NCBI GenBank assembly: GCA_028281445.1
Contig: JANQJW010000007.1
Coordinates: forward strand, 1 to 64,000
Length of the DNA: 64,000 nucleotides
Origin: Planctomycetota bacterium
GTDB taxonomy: Bacteria > Planctomycetota > PLA2 > JAEUHO01
Direction: 5' to 3'
Both the position numbers and the translations under genes were made by a program. Below the pieces are notes generated by a model, which had not been told where the DNA came from, did no database searches, and saw nothing but the letters and a program-made list of their open reading frames with translations. Position 1 is the stretch's first letter. Every line of letters begins with the position of its first letter. Below, piece by piece: positions 44,472 to 52,030 of the stretch.

Positions 44472-46043
44472 CTACTTGGCCTTGCGAATGCGCTCGAGCA
44501 GCGCGCGCAGGTATGCCTGGCGTTTCGCGTCGCCCGCCTCGAGCGCGGCCTCGACGGCCGGTGCTGCGATCGGACCCAGCGCCACCAGCGCCTCTTCGGC
44601 TGCGTACGGCCACATCGGTGCGCCGACGATCGGCTCCTCGCCGGACCAAGGCTCCGCGAGCGTGATCAGGAGGGGAACGGCGGCGCGACCGCGATCCCCC
44701 AACTGCGCGAGACAGCACGCGGCCGCACTCCGCACGTCGCGATTCGCGTGCTTCAGCAGGCGCTCCAGGGCATCGGCCGCCGGTGCGCCGATGCGGCCGA
44801 GTGTGTGCACGAGGCTCATCTGCTCGGCGATCGGACGGCCGGCAAGGCCCCGCTCGACATGCGACACGGCCTTGGCCCCGCGCTCGACGAGCACCGGATG
44901 GCTCACGGGAACCGGCACGACGTCGCTCTCGAAGCGCCGGCGACCGGTCGTCCTGCCCAGGGTGTAGATCGCGTACGGGGGACGCACGTGCTCGGTACGC
45001 GCCCGTTCCACGAGGATCCGGTCCACCGCGTCGCGCGCGGCATCCGACGTGGCGAGGCCGTGCGCTGCCATTGCGCGCACATCGGGGTTGTCGTCATCGA
45101 GTCGCTTGACGAGCGCAGCCGTGATCGCGGGCTCGCGGCTTGCGTTCGCAAGCGCGGCGGCGACGTTGAGCCGCACCTTCCACCGCACGTCCGAGGCGAG
45201 CGGCAGCAGGGCCTTCGCGATATCCGGGCTTGTCGCCTCCGGTTGCGCCAGACCGTACGTGGCGGTCGTGCGCACCCGGTCGTCATTCGAGTCGAGCAGT
45301 CCGATGAGGTGCGGCACGGGCCGTTCGTCCATGTACGCCAGACGCGCCAGCGAAGACACCGCCGCATGACGTACGGCTTCCGCCGGGTCCCTGCAGGCCC
45401 TGGCCAGCGCCGCGAACCAGCTCGCGGGCATGACGGGCGGTACGCGCTTCTGCCAGTAGATCCGCGCGATCCACATACGCACGTGCCACGAGGCATTGGC
45501 GAGCAACGCCACGAGGACGGGCGCCGCCTCCTCGCCCAGATCCTGGAGCGCGACGAGCGCGGTGTGCCGGTGCGCCTGGTTTCGCACCACGAGCGAGACC
45601 GCCTCCGCTGCGTCTTTGCCCAGCAACGCGAGACTCTGGATCAGAGCCTTCTTGACCCGGACCTCCGCCTCTCCGTTGATCGAGCCGCTCAGCCGCATCG
45701 CGAGCATGGGCTCGTACGAAGCGACACGGCCGATCGCGCCGGCCGCGGCCTCGCGGAGCATGTTGCTGTCGTCGACCAGGAGCTCGAGCAGGTCCGGTTT
45801 CGCCTCTGCGGCGTCACGGCCGATACGCGCAAGCACCCGGATGCAGTGCAACCGCCGCAACTCGTTCGCACTCGATAGACCTGCACGCAGTGCCGGGACC
45901 GCGGCCTTGCCGCGTCGTTCGAGTTCCGTTCTCGCGTGCTCTGCGTCAGGCGTCCCGAGCTTGCCTACCAGCTCGTCCAGTCCGTCTGCGTGCGCAACGG
46001 CGCCTAGACCAAACACAAGCGCCACGACAACCCACCACCGCAT
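44472..46043 (-). CDS. Exported HEAT-repeat protein
   Basis: A 523-aa protein with a signal peptide (M-R-W-W-V-V-V, cut near A-V-A-H-A-D). The remainder consists of HEAT/PBS-lyase-type two-helix repeats of about 30-40 residues, with a recurrent R-x-x-A-A-x-A-L-A pattern (for example V-R-H-A-A-V-S-S-L-A-R-L, V-R-T-T-A-T-Y-G-L, V-R-L-N-V-A-A-A-L-A). It is a scaffold/protein-binding solenoid in the periplasm or outside. Start at 46043 follows GGGGG. It lies 38 bp upstream of the toroid gene in the same direction, possibly one operon. Confidence 0.85.
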   Translation of the reverse strand: MRWWVVVALVFGLGAVAHADGLDELVGKLGTPDAEHARTELERRGKAAVPALRAGLSSANELRRLHCIRVLARIGRDAAEAKPDLLELLVDDSNMLREAAAGAIGRVASYEPMLAMRLSGSINGEAEVRVKKALIQSLALLGKDAAEAVSLVVRNQAHRHTALVALQDLGEEAAPVLVALLANASWHVRMWIARIYWQKRVPPVMPASWFAALARACRDPAEAVRHAAVSSLARLAYMDERPVPHLIGLLDSNDDRVRTTATYGLAQPEATSPDIAKALLPLASDVRWKVRLNVAAALANASREPAITAALVKRLDDDNPDVRAMAAHGLATSDAARDAVDRILVERARTEHVRPPYAIYTLGRTTGRRRFESDVVPVPVSHPVLVERGAKAVSHVERGLAGRPIAEQMSLVHTLGRIGAPAADALERLLKHANRDVRSAAACCLAQLGDRGRAAVPLLITLAEPWSGEEPIVGAPMWPYAAEEALVALGPIAAPAVEAALEAGDAKRQAYLRALLERIRKAK

Positions 46044-46069
46044 GCCCCCATTGTAGGCGTTGCGCCGGG

Positions 46070-47122
46070 TTACAGGTCCTTGGTGACCGCTTCGATGCCG
46101 GGTGGCAGGGGCGTGACGATCTCGACCGTCCCGACGAATGGGTTGATGCGCAGCAAGGTCGACGCGGTCGTCGACGTGTTCAGCTCGACGCCGTAGACCG
46201 TGCCGTCGAAGAACTCGAGGGCATCGATCGTCAAGACGTTGATCGACGTCAGCGGCGGGAGAGCGAGTGCCGCGTTCGAGCTGGGGATCCATGAGTGCAT
46301 GGGGTCGCCGATGCTTGCGCCGGCCAGATGGGCGAGGTCGGTATCGCGCACGCAGATCCCCGGGCCCGGTACCGGCCCGGTCGGTGGCGGCAGGAACGTC
46401 ACGAGGCCGAGCGTCATGTCGATCTCGACGATCGCCCCGGCTGCCGTGCGCCCCAGCAGACGGCTACCCAGGAATGCGAGGTCGCGAATGTCCACCGGCT
46501 GATCGCTCGCGTCGCGCAGCAGGGCGATCGCTGAACCGGTACCAAGGTTCGGGTCGATCTGGATCAGGCGCCGCAGCGGCCCGTCCTCGACGCCGAACAG
46601 CGTGCCGTCGTTGCGCGTTGCGAGTGAGGTCACGGGGAACCCGATCGGCCCGACGAGGTTCGGGAACTTCGAGTCGAGGTCGACGCGGAAGAGGTCCGTC
46701 GTCGGAGCGAGTGCACCGCCCGCGACATAGAGCGTCAACGCGACATAGCGGTAGCCACCGGTGAGCAGCAGCTCGTCGTCGGTGTCCCGCAGGGTGATCA
46801 CGGTGCTGCCGAGCGGGCCCGGCGGCGAGACACACTCGATCGTGGTGTCGTCGATGATCTCCCACCCCTCGGCGGGCTCCTCGCCGAAGAGGATGACGTT
46901 GATCGGCAGGGTGGTGAAGCCCGTGCCCTTCAGGATCACGAGCGTGCCGCCCGCGGTGGTGCCCTCCATCGGCAGGACGTCCACGAGCGTGTCGCCGAAG
47001 AACGGCGCGCCGTCCCCCCCGCCGCAGCTACAGAGGGCGATCAGGGCGGCGGCGAGCAATGTGGCAATGCAGGCGGGCTTCACGCGTTCTCTCGTCGTTC
47101 GTGGTCGACCGGCCCCCGCCAT
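46070..47122 (-). CDS. IPT/TIG-domain lipoprotein (paralogue of the 47235 gene)
   Basis: A predicted lipoprotein (lipobox L-C-S-C-G). An N-terminal IPT/TIG Ig-like domain (M-E-G-T-T-A-G-G-T-L-V-I-L-K-G-T-G-F) is followed by a beta-propeller-like region (V-D-L-D-S-K-F-P-N-L-V-G-P-I-G). ATG 47122 gives a leader with extra Arg; GTG 47083 (V-K-P-A-C) is a plausible alternative start. It is clearly paralogous to the next upstream gene: shared segments such as I-L-F-G-E-E-P-A-E and D-D-T-T-I occur in both at similar positions, so the pair arose by tandem duplication. Function unknown. Confidence 0.75.
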   Translation of the reverse strand: MAGAGRPRTTRERVKPACIATLLAAALIALCSCGGGDGAPFFGDTLVDVLPMEGTTAGGTLVILKGTGFTTLPINVILFGEEPAEGWEIIDDTTIECVSPPGPLGSTVITLRDTDDELLLTGGYRYVALTLYVAGGALAPTTDLFRVDLDSKFPNLVGPIGFPVTSLATRNDGTLFGVEDGPLRRLIQIDPNLGTGSAIALLRDASDQPVDIRDLAFLGSRLLGRTAAGAIVEIDMTLGLVTFLPPPTGPVPGPGICVRDTDLAHLAGASIGDPMHSWIPSSNAALALPPLTSINVLTIDALEFFDGTVYGVELNTSTTASTLLRINPFVGTVEIVTPLPPGIEAVTKDL

Positions 47123-47234
47123 GATTCTACAGGGATCGGGATCGGAGCCGGAACAGGCCGCGCGACGGGGGGAGAGCGGCAGGTAGGGCGCGCAGGCGCT
47201 GCCCCGGCTCCATGGGGCTAGAAGGTCACGGGGG

Positions 47235-48260
47235 CTAGAAATCGTTGGTCACGGAGGCGACGTCGGGGGGCAGCGGGCCCAACACCTCGACCTCACCGGT
47301 GTACGGGTTCATGCGGACGAGCAGCGGCGGCTCGATCCCGTCGGGGTCCACGCGGACGCCGTAGACGAAGTCATCCAGCACCGCGATCGCTTCGAAGGCC
47401 TCCGGCGCGTCGACCTCGAGCGGCGGCCCCTCGGTCGACTCCCCCGTGTCGGGGTCGTAGGTGTAGATCGGCTCGCCGGGATCCGGCGTCAGGACGACGG
47501 TGCCGTCGGCCTGGGACGCCACGCCGGAGCCGATGCCCGGTTGCGGGGAAGGATCCAGCAAGCTCACCGTTCCGATGCCGAGGTCGATCTCCACCAGGTG
47601 CCCGGCCGGCGTCTGCCCGATCAGCCGGTTGCCCACGAACGTGACGTCGACCAGATCCGGGATGCCCCCCGCTTGATCGCGAAGCAGGGCCACGGGGCGT
47701 CCGGCGCCCGACGAGGGGTCGATCCGGATCAGACGCCGCAAGGCGCCGTCTTCCACCGCGAAGATGACGCCATCGGGACGCGTCGCGAGCGCCGCGATGG
47801 GGTAGCCGATCGAGCCAACGAGGATCGGCCGGCCCGTGTCCAGGTCGACGCGATAGAGGTTGGGTTGCGTCGAGGCCGCGCCGTCGGCCACGTACAGCGT
47901 CAAGGCGACGTAGCGGAACCCGCCGGTGAGCAGCGGGGTCTCTTCGTCGTCGCCCCACAGCGTGATCACAGTGCTGCCGAGGGCCCCCGGCGGCGCGACG
48001 CATCGGATCGTGGTGTCGTCGACGATCTCCCAGGACTCGGCAGGCTCCTCACCGAAGAGGATGCGCTGGAGCTCGAAGGTGGGGTCCGTGAAGCCCGTCC
48101 CACGCAGCGTGACCTGCGTGCCGCCGGCCGACGTGCCCTCCAATGGCGTGACCTTGGTGAGGGTGTTCGGCCACGTGGGTGCAGGGGTCGTGGTGGCCCC
48201 TCCACAGGCTGACAAGACGAGGGTTGATAGAACGGTGACGATAGCGATCCAGCGGGTCAT
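47235..48260 (-). CDS. IPT/TIG-domain lipoprotein
   Basis: A 341-aa predicted lipoprotein with lipobox L-S-A-C-G, an IPT/TIG domain (L-E-G-T-S-A-G-G-T-Q-V-T-L-R-G-T-G-F) and a following repeat-bearing part (L-Y-R-V-D-L-D-T-G-R, A-L-A-T-R-P-D-G) like a short propeller. A GGAGGAGG ribosome site precedes ATG 48260. It is a tandem paralogue of the 46070 gene, and no partner enzyme is nearby. It diverges from the Cys-repeat lipoprotein cluster. Confidence 0.8.
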   Translation of the reverse strand: MTRWIAIVTVLSTLVLSACGGATTTPAPTWPNTLTKVTPLEGTSAGGTQVTLRGTGFTDPTFELQRILFGEEPAESWEIVDDTTIRCVAPPGALGSTVITLWGDDEETPLLTGGFRYVALTLYVADGAASTQPNLYRVDLDTGRPILVGSIGYPIAALATRPDGVIFAVEDGALRRLIRIDPSSGAGRPVALLRDQAGGIPDLVDVTFVGNRLIGQTPAGHLVEIDLGIGTVSLLDPSPQPGIGSGVASQADGTVVLTPDPGEPIYTYDPDTGESTEGPPLEVDAPEAFEAIAVLDDFVYGVRVDPDGIEPPLLVRMNPYTGEVEVLGPLPPDVASVTNDF

Positions 48261-48639
48261 GGCGACCTCCTCCGCGGCACGTGCTCCTGTCTGTAAGGTT
48301 GGATTTACGGTGCGTGCCCTTCGGGACGGGACACGCGCCATGTGTCCCGAACCGCGCTGATCTAGGGGTGGGGCGCCCCGCCTCCGAAGAGCCACGCGTC
48401 ACCCGTGCCTTTGCAAGTTCGTGCCCAAACGACGCACAATCCATCGGGTGGAGCGTAAGCTTATTAATTTAATAGACTTACAGTGGATCTGTGAATGAGC
48501 GCCCTCGGGCAAGATGCGTCAATCGGTGTTTACGAACGTCAATCGAGAATTGCGTTCGGGGCCTTCCGATCCGGGGTCACCCCGAGTCAATGGTCCATTC
48601 GCACCCGTCTGGAAGTCTTCATGCGCAAAGACGATGGAA
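48261..48639. other. Intergenic region left of the Cys-repeat cluster
   Basis: About 380 bp with no supported gene. Holds a GGGACAC-N7-GTGTCCC hairpin (48328-48348) and an AT-rich dyad (listed separately). ORFs starting at 48491, 48495 and 48514 pass through the promoter and hairpin of the first cluster unit and lack ribosome sites, so they are not listed as genes. Confidence 0.5.
48456..48480. promoter_or_regulatory. AT-rich imperfect palindrome (operator-like)
   Basis: TAAGCTTATTAA is followed by TTAATAGACTTA after a single T, two 12-bp arms that match as an inverted repeat except for two positions. It is the most AT-rich stretch in a very GC-rich window and lies between the divergent IPT lipoprotein gene and the Cys-repeat cluster. 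It could be an operator or a promoter element for either side. No matching motif was seen at the other two units. Confidence 0.4.
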
Positions 48640-48706
48640 TTGGCGTCGCAGGTCGGGTTTCCCTATCATCCTCCGCCATGCACGGAATCCGCCGTGCATG
48701 AGACCT
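48640..48706 (+). promoter_or_regulatory. Promoter and 5' stem-loop of Cys-repeat unit A
   Basis: TTGGCG (48640-48645), 18-bp spacer, TATCAT (48664-48669). Eight bases later a perfect 8-bp stem (ATGCACGG / CCGTGCAT, 48678-48699) with a six-base AATCCG loop begins, so the transcript should start at or near the hairpin. GAGACCT follows. Units B and C have the same layout. Confidence 0.6.
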
Positions 48707-48786
48707 CTTCTCTCGTGGGAAGGACAGCCGTCACAGCCGGGCTTCGGACGCGATGCCAACGGGGGCGGCCGTTTTGGGAGTTCAGA

Positions 48787-48996
48787 ATGAACAAGGTTCG
48801 AACCTTCATGCTCCTCGCGGTGCTCGCGATGGGGCTGACGCTGGCAGCGTGCAACAACTGCTGCCCGGATCCGTGCAACCAGTGCAACCAGTGCAACCAG
48901 TGCAACACGTGCAACCCGTGTGACCCCTGCGCTGGCGGCGCCATGGGCGCTCCCGCGCCCGCCCCGGCTCCGGCCCCCGCGCCGGCGCCCTCGTGA
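48787..48996 (+). CDS. Cys-repeat mini-lipoprotein A
   Basis: A 69-aa protein. The leader (M-N-K-V-R-T-F, hydrophobic core, L-A-A-C lipobox) should be lipidated. The mature part begins with about ten cysteines in a tripeptide rhythm (C-N-Q-C-N-Q-C-N-Q-C-N-T-C) and ends in an Ala-Pro repeat. GGGAG is found 7 nt before the ATG. Two paralogues follow downstream, each in its own transcription unit. Period-three cysteines suggest metal clustering or disulfide networks, but no known family is recognised. Confidence 0.85.
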   Translation: MNKVRTFMLLAVLAMGLTLAACNNCCPDPCNQCNQCNQCNTCNPCDPCAGGAMGAPAPAPAPAPAPAPS

Positions 48997-49074
48997 GGCG
49001 GCGCAGGCAAGGCCTGAGGCTAGGCCTTACGCCGCTGGTTCAGCGGCTATGACCTCCGGTCGGAGGTCTTTGAG

Positions 49075-49111
49075 CAAGGGCACGGAGCGATCCGTGCCCT
49101 TGTTTCTTTTT
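49075..49111 (+). terminator. Intrinsic terminator after unit A
   Basis: A 12-bp stem (CAAGGGCACGGA / TCCGTGCCCTTG) with a GCGA tetraloop is followed by TTTCTTTTT. Two further hairpins, GACCTCCG-GT-CGGAGGTC (49051-49068) and GCCGCTG-GTT-CAGCGGC (49031-49047), lie just upstream of it. Confidence 0.88.
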
Positions 49112-49217
49112 GCCTTCAGTTCCCCCACCAGGACGCCCGGGCCGCCCCCCCGGAGATGGCCGATTTCGGCAGGTGTGTGCATCGGTCTAGGCAATTGGTG
49201 CAAAACAGCGTGTGGTT

Positions 49218-49267
49218 GGCCGATTCACTCCCTATGATCCCGAGCCGTCCGTGGAATGGGCCACGGA
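49218..49267 (+). promoter_or_regulatory. Promoter-like box and 5' stem-loop of unit B
   Basis: TATGAT (49233-49238), then nine bases on a stem TCCGTGG / CCACGGA (49248-49267) with loop AATGGG. The -35 side is not clear. Rest of the 343-bp gap between units A and B holds only the hairpins and terminator of unit A. Confidence 0.5.
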
Positions 49268-49339
49268 GGCAGAGGTAGGGAAGAGCCGCCCCATCGGCAT
49301 CTGGCGATGGCGGGCGGGCGGCCGTTTGGGAGTTTCATC

Positions 49340-49462
49340 ATGAAGATGGTCAAGACCGTCATGCTCCTCGCGGTGCTCGCGATGGGGTTGGCGCTGGGCG
49401 CCTGCAGCAGCTGCTGCCCTAACGAGTGCAACACCTGCAACACGTGCAACACCTGCCCGTAG
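49340..49462 (+). CDS. Cys-repeat mini-lipoprotein B
   Basis: A 40-aa protein, the shortest of the three. Leader M-K-M-V-K-T-V-M-L-L-A-V-L with a lipobox L-G-A-C. The mature part is only about 19 residues, C-S-S-C-C-P-N-E-C followed by C-N-T repeats. It has no Ala-Pro tail. GGGAG lies upstream (49328-49332). It is clearly paralogous to A and C. Translated length is small but the signal, the repeat and a dedicated terminator support it. Confidence 0.8.
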   Translation: MKMVKTVMLLAVLAMGLALGACSSCCPNECNTCNTCNTCP

Positions 49463-49480
49463 GGCGCTGTTCGACTTTTC

Positions 49481-49515
49481 GAGGGCGCGGGGCTTTGCTC
49501 CGCGCCCTCTTTTTG
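49481..49515 (+). terminator. Intrinsic terminator after unit B
   Basis: Long stem GAGGGCGCGGGGC / GCTCCGCGCCCTC with a TTT loop, followed by TTTTT. Near-identical stem to the terminator of unit C, consistent with duplication of the whole unit. Confidence 0.9.
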
Positions 49516-49607
49516 TGCGCACTCGACTCGCGCATCGTTCGCTAACGCCGATGTTGTTCCGCTCATGCTTCGCCGTATGCGATTCCCGTGAAAGACGCAT
49601 CTTGCTG

Positions 49608-49665
49608 TAGCCACTGTCATTTCTATGATCCGCGCGCGTGCGTGGAATCGCCGCGCACGAGACCT
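49608..49665 (+). promoter_or_regulatory. Promoter and 5' stem-loop of unit C
   Basis: TTGCTG, 16-bp spacer, TATGAT (49624-49629). Eight bases later a stem GTGCGTGG / CCGCGCAC (49638-49658, one G-T wobble) with loop AATCG, then GAGACCT as in unit A. The downstream leader shares CGTCACA and GGACGC blocks with unit A. Confidence 0.6.
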
Positions 49666-49742
49666 GCGAATGAATGAGGGATGGGCGTCACACCGCGCGT
49701 TGGACGCAGCGTGCAAGGAGGCGTCCGCATAGGGAGTTCATG

Positions 49743-49985
49743 ATGAACAAGGTTCGAACCTTCGTGCTCCTCGGCGTGCTCGCGCTGGGGATGACCCTGA
49801 TGACGGCTTGCAACAGCGGTTGCGGCTGCGATCCGTGCAACACGTGCAACACGTGCAACCAGTGCAACCAGTGCAATCAGTGCAACCCGTGTGACCCGTG
49901 CGCCGGCGGCGCTGCCGCGCCGGCACCGGCGCCCGCACCTGCCCCCGCCGCTTCGTGTGGCGGAGCCGGCAAGGCCTGCGGCTAG
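49743..49985 (+). CDS. Cys-repeat mini-lipoprotein C
   Basis: An 80-aa protein. Leader M-N-K-V-R-T-F-V-L-L almost identical to unit A, lipobox M-T-A-C. The mature part starts C-N-S-G-C-G-C-D-P-C then runs C-N-T / C-N-Q repeats, then C-N-P-C-D-P-C-A-G-G as in A, then an Ala-Pro stretch, and a C-terminal S-C-G-G-A-G-K-A-C-G adding two cysteines. A second ATG lies three bases upstream. A GGGAG ribosome site is at 49732-49736. Confidence 0.85.
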   Translation: MNKVRTFVLLGVLALGMTLMTACNSGCGCDPCNTCNTCNQCNQCNQCNPCDPCAGGAAAPAPAPAPAPAASCGGAGKACG

Positions 49986-50008
49986 CCTTCCCCAGGATTG
50001 CTGATTCC

Positions 50009-50047
50009 GAGGGCGCGGGGCTCAGCTCCGCGCCCTCTTTCCGTTTT
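50009..50047 (+). terminator. Intrinsic terminator after unit C
   Basis: GAGGGCGCGGGGCT / AGCTCCGCGCCCTC stem followed by TTTCCGTTTT. Nearly the same hairpin as the unit B terminator. Confidence 0.85.
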
Positions 50048-50089
50048 GGCCCGGGGTCAGCGGCGGCCCGGGGTCAGCGGCGGCCCGGG

Positions 50090-51049
50090 TCAGCGGTCCG
50101 AGGGGTAGCCCTCTTCGAGGATCCGCGCCGGGACGGGGCGCATCTCGCGGATCAGGCCCAGGCGCTGCAGGAAGAGCAGCCCGTACCAGGTGATGTCGAT
50201 CTGCCACCACTTGAAGCCCTGGCGAGTCGAGTTCATGTAGCGGTGGTGGTTGTTGTGCCAGCCTTCGCCCATCGTCAGCAACGCGAGCCAGACGTTGTTG
50301 CGGCTCGTGTCGGTGGTCTTGTACGGGCGTTTGCCGAACATGTGGCTCAACGAGTTGATCGTGCCCGTGCAGTGGAAGAGCACGACGGTCGAGATGACGA
50401 AGCCCCAGATGAGCATCTGCCAGCCGTTCGTTCCCAGTCCGGGGGCCACGGCCTCCAGAAGCGCTCCCAGCCCGAACATGAAGCCCGCGAAGAGGATCGG
50501 GACCAGCGTGTCGAAGCGGTCGAGGAAGACGAGCTCGGGGTACTTGCGGAGGTCCTTGACGTACTCGAGCTGGGTGGGCTGGGACCGGAAGTCCATCACC
50601 CAGGTCATCTGGCTGCGCCAGAACCCGTGCTGGGTGGGGGAGTGCACGTCCTCGGGCTGATCGGAGTACTTGTGGTGGTGGCGGTGGTGTGCTGCCCACC
50701 AGAGCGGCCCGCGCTGCACCGCCGTTCCCGCCCACACCGCCATCACGAACTGCATGACCCGCGAGGCCTTGAAGGTGCGGTGGGAGAAGTAGCGGTGATA
50801 GAAGCCCGTGAGCGCGAACATCCGGATGTAGTAGAAGCTCACCGCGACGATCAGCGCGATCGGGCTCCAGCCCACCCAGATCGGCGCGAGGCAGGCCAGG
50901 TGCATCACGACGAAGGGCAGGGTCCGCAGGACGTCGATTCCCGTGCCGACCTTGTTCTTCTTGCGCAGGTTGCGCGTCTGGGCCCAGCTATCGAACCACC
51001 GGACGATGTACCGGAAGGGCGAAAGCGCGTTGAGGGCGAATTGCGTCAT
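50090..51049 (-). CDS. Fatty-acid (acyl-CoA-type) delta-9 desaturase-like protein
   Basis: A 319-aa membrane di-iron desaturase with the three histidine boxes: H-R-Y-F-S-H (about residue 85), H-H-R-H-H-H (about 120) and N-N-H-H-R (about 260). Hydrophobic segments flank them. The arrangement is that of stearoyl-CoA-desaturase-like enzymes that introduce a cis double bond in acyl chains. No electron-donor cytochrome b5 domain is fused. ATG 51049 is chosen because the longer reading lacks a membrane-protein-like leader. Confidence 0.9.
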   Translation of the reverse strand: MTQFALNALSPFRYIVRWFDSWAQTRNLRKKNKVGTGIDVLRTLPFVVMHLACLAPIWVGWSPIALIVAVSFYYIRMFALTGFYHRYFSHRTFKASRVMQFVMAVWAGTAVQRGPLWWAAHHRHHHKYSDQPEDVHSPTQHGFWRSQMTWVMDFRSQPTQLEYVKDLRKYPELVFLDRFDTLVPILFAGFMFGLGALLEAVAPGLGTNGWQMLIWGFVISTVVLFHCTGTINSLSHMFGKRPYKTTDTSRNNVWLALLTMGEGWHNNHHRYMNSTRQGFKWWQIDITWYGLLFLQRLGLIREMRPVPARILEEGYPSDR

Positions 51050-51229
51050 CGGGAGTCCGAGTCGTTGCCGGTCGGGTGGTGCTTGGACGCCGGCGGCTGC
51101 AATACCCCCGGGCGGGCGCGCGGGCATTGTGGGGCGGCGGGAAGCCGATTGGGCAGGAAACCTGGGCCCCTGGCGGCCCTGCGGAAGAATCCGTAGGCTG
51201 AGGGCTCTCGTGACAAGCGGAGGGATGGC

Positions 51230-52003
51230 ATGCGGACCCTCATCGTGCTGCTGGTGACGCTGGGCTTCACGGGTTCCATCGCCTCAGCCGCCGACGACGT
51301 CGCCGACATCAAGAGTGAGGACGTCATCGTCGGCAAGGACAAGAACAAGCGCTACTTCCGGATCGGCCCACACAAGGGGGCCAAGGCTCCGAAGAAGGGC
51401 TACGCCTTGCTCGTCATCCTGCCGGGCAACAACGGCTCGGCGAGCTTCCACCCCTTCTGCAAGCGCATCTTCAAGCACGCCCTGCCCAAGGACTTCGTGG
51501 CCGTCCAGCCCGTTGCCTTCGAGTGGAAGAAGGGCCAGTCCAAGCACACGACATGGCCGACGAAGAAGAGCCGCGTCAACAAGATGAAGTTCACGACGGA
51601 GGAGTTCGTCGACGCCGTCATCAAGGATGCGAAGAAGTGGCAGAAGATCGATCCCAAGCGGATCTACATGCTCGGCTGGTCATCCGGCGGGCCGCCTTCG
51701 TACGCCATCTCGCTGACGAAGGGCTCGAAGCCCGCCGGCTACTTCGTCGTCATGTCCGTCTTCCACCCGTCCAAGCTGCCGAAGCTCGCGGGCGCCAAGG
51801 GCAAGGCCTACTACATCGCCCACTCCAAGGCCGACGAGGTCTGTGAGTTCAAGCTCGCCAAGGACGCCGAGAGAGAGCTCAAGAAGAACGGCGCCAAGGT
51901 CGCGTTCAAGGAGTACGCCGGCGGGCACAAGTGGCCCATGCCGGTCTATCCCGAGATCCGAACGGGCATTGCCTGGCTGGAGAAGAACGCCAAGAGCAAG
52001 TAG
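51230..52003 (+). CDS. Exported alpha/beta hydrolase (esterase/depolymerase-like)
   Basis: Signal peptide ending A-S-A-A-D. A 257-aa protein with G-W-S-S-G-G nucleophile elbow (about residue 150), oxyanion strand L-L-V-I-L-P-G-N-N-G, a likely acid in H-S-K-A-D-E-V and C-terminal G-G-H-K-W-P histidine. It is the same general type as the hydrolase at 5403-6476 (both have a G-H-x-W-P ending). The substrate is unknown; poly(hydroxybutyrate) depolymerase-like or feruloyl-esterase-like is possible. Confidence 0.8.
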   Translation: MRTLIVLLVTLGFTGSIASAADDVADIKSEDVIVGKDKNKRYFRIGPHKGAKAPKKGYALLVILPGNNGSASFHPFCKRIFKHALPKDFVAVQPVAFEWKKGQSKHTTWPTKKSRVNKMKFTTEEFVDAVIKDAKKWQKIDPKRIYMLGWSSGGPPSYAISLTKGSKPAGYFVVMSVFHPSKLPKLAGAKGKAYYIAHSKADEVCEFKLAKDAERELKKNGAKVAFKEYAGGHKWPMPVYPEIRTGIAWLEKNAKSK

Positions 52004-52030
52004 GCCTGGTTGCCGTTCCGCGCGCGAATG

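Noticed and set aside
43186-44718. Longer N-terminus for the toroid protein (start at 44718)
   Set aside because: The extra ~95 residues are Arg-rich and antisense-like and overlap the neighbouring HEAT gene; GTG 44433/44427 gives a normal signal peptide.
48491-48790. Small open frames upstream of Cys-repeat unit A
   Set aside because: They cross the proposed promoter and stem-loop, lack a ribosome site and show no protein-like composition.
48880-48940. Short direct repeats (GTGCAACCA-type) that look like a CRISPR or minisatellite
   Set aside because: They are the in-frame codons of the Cys-Asn-Gln repeat in unit A (and likewise near 49430 and 49845); no spacers and unit length of nine bases.
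49021-49111. A possible tRNA or small structured RNA in the hairpin series after unit A
   Set aside because: The three stems do not form a cloverleaf and lack a T-loop GTTCRA; the last is a plain intrinsic terminator.
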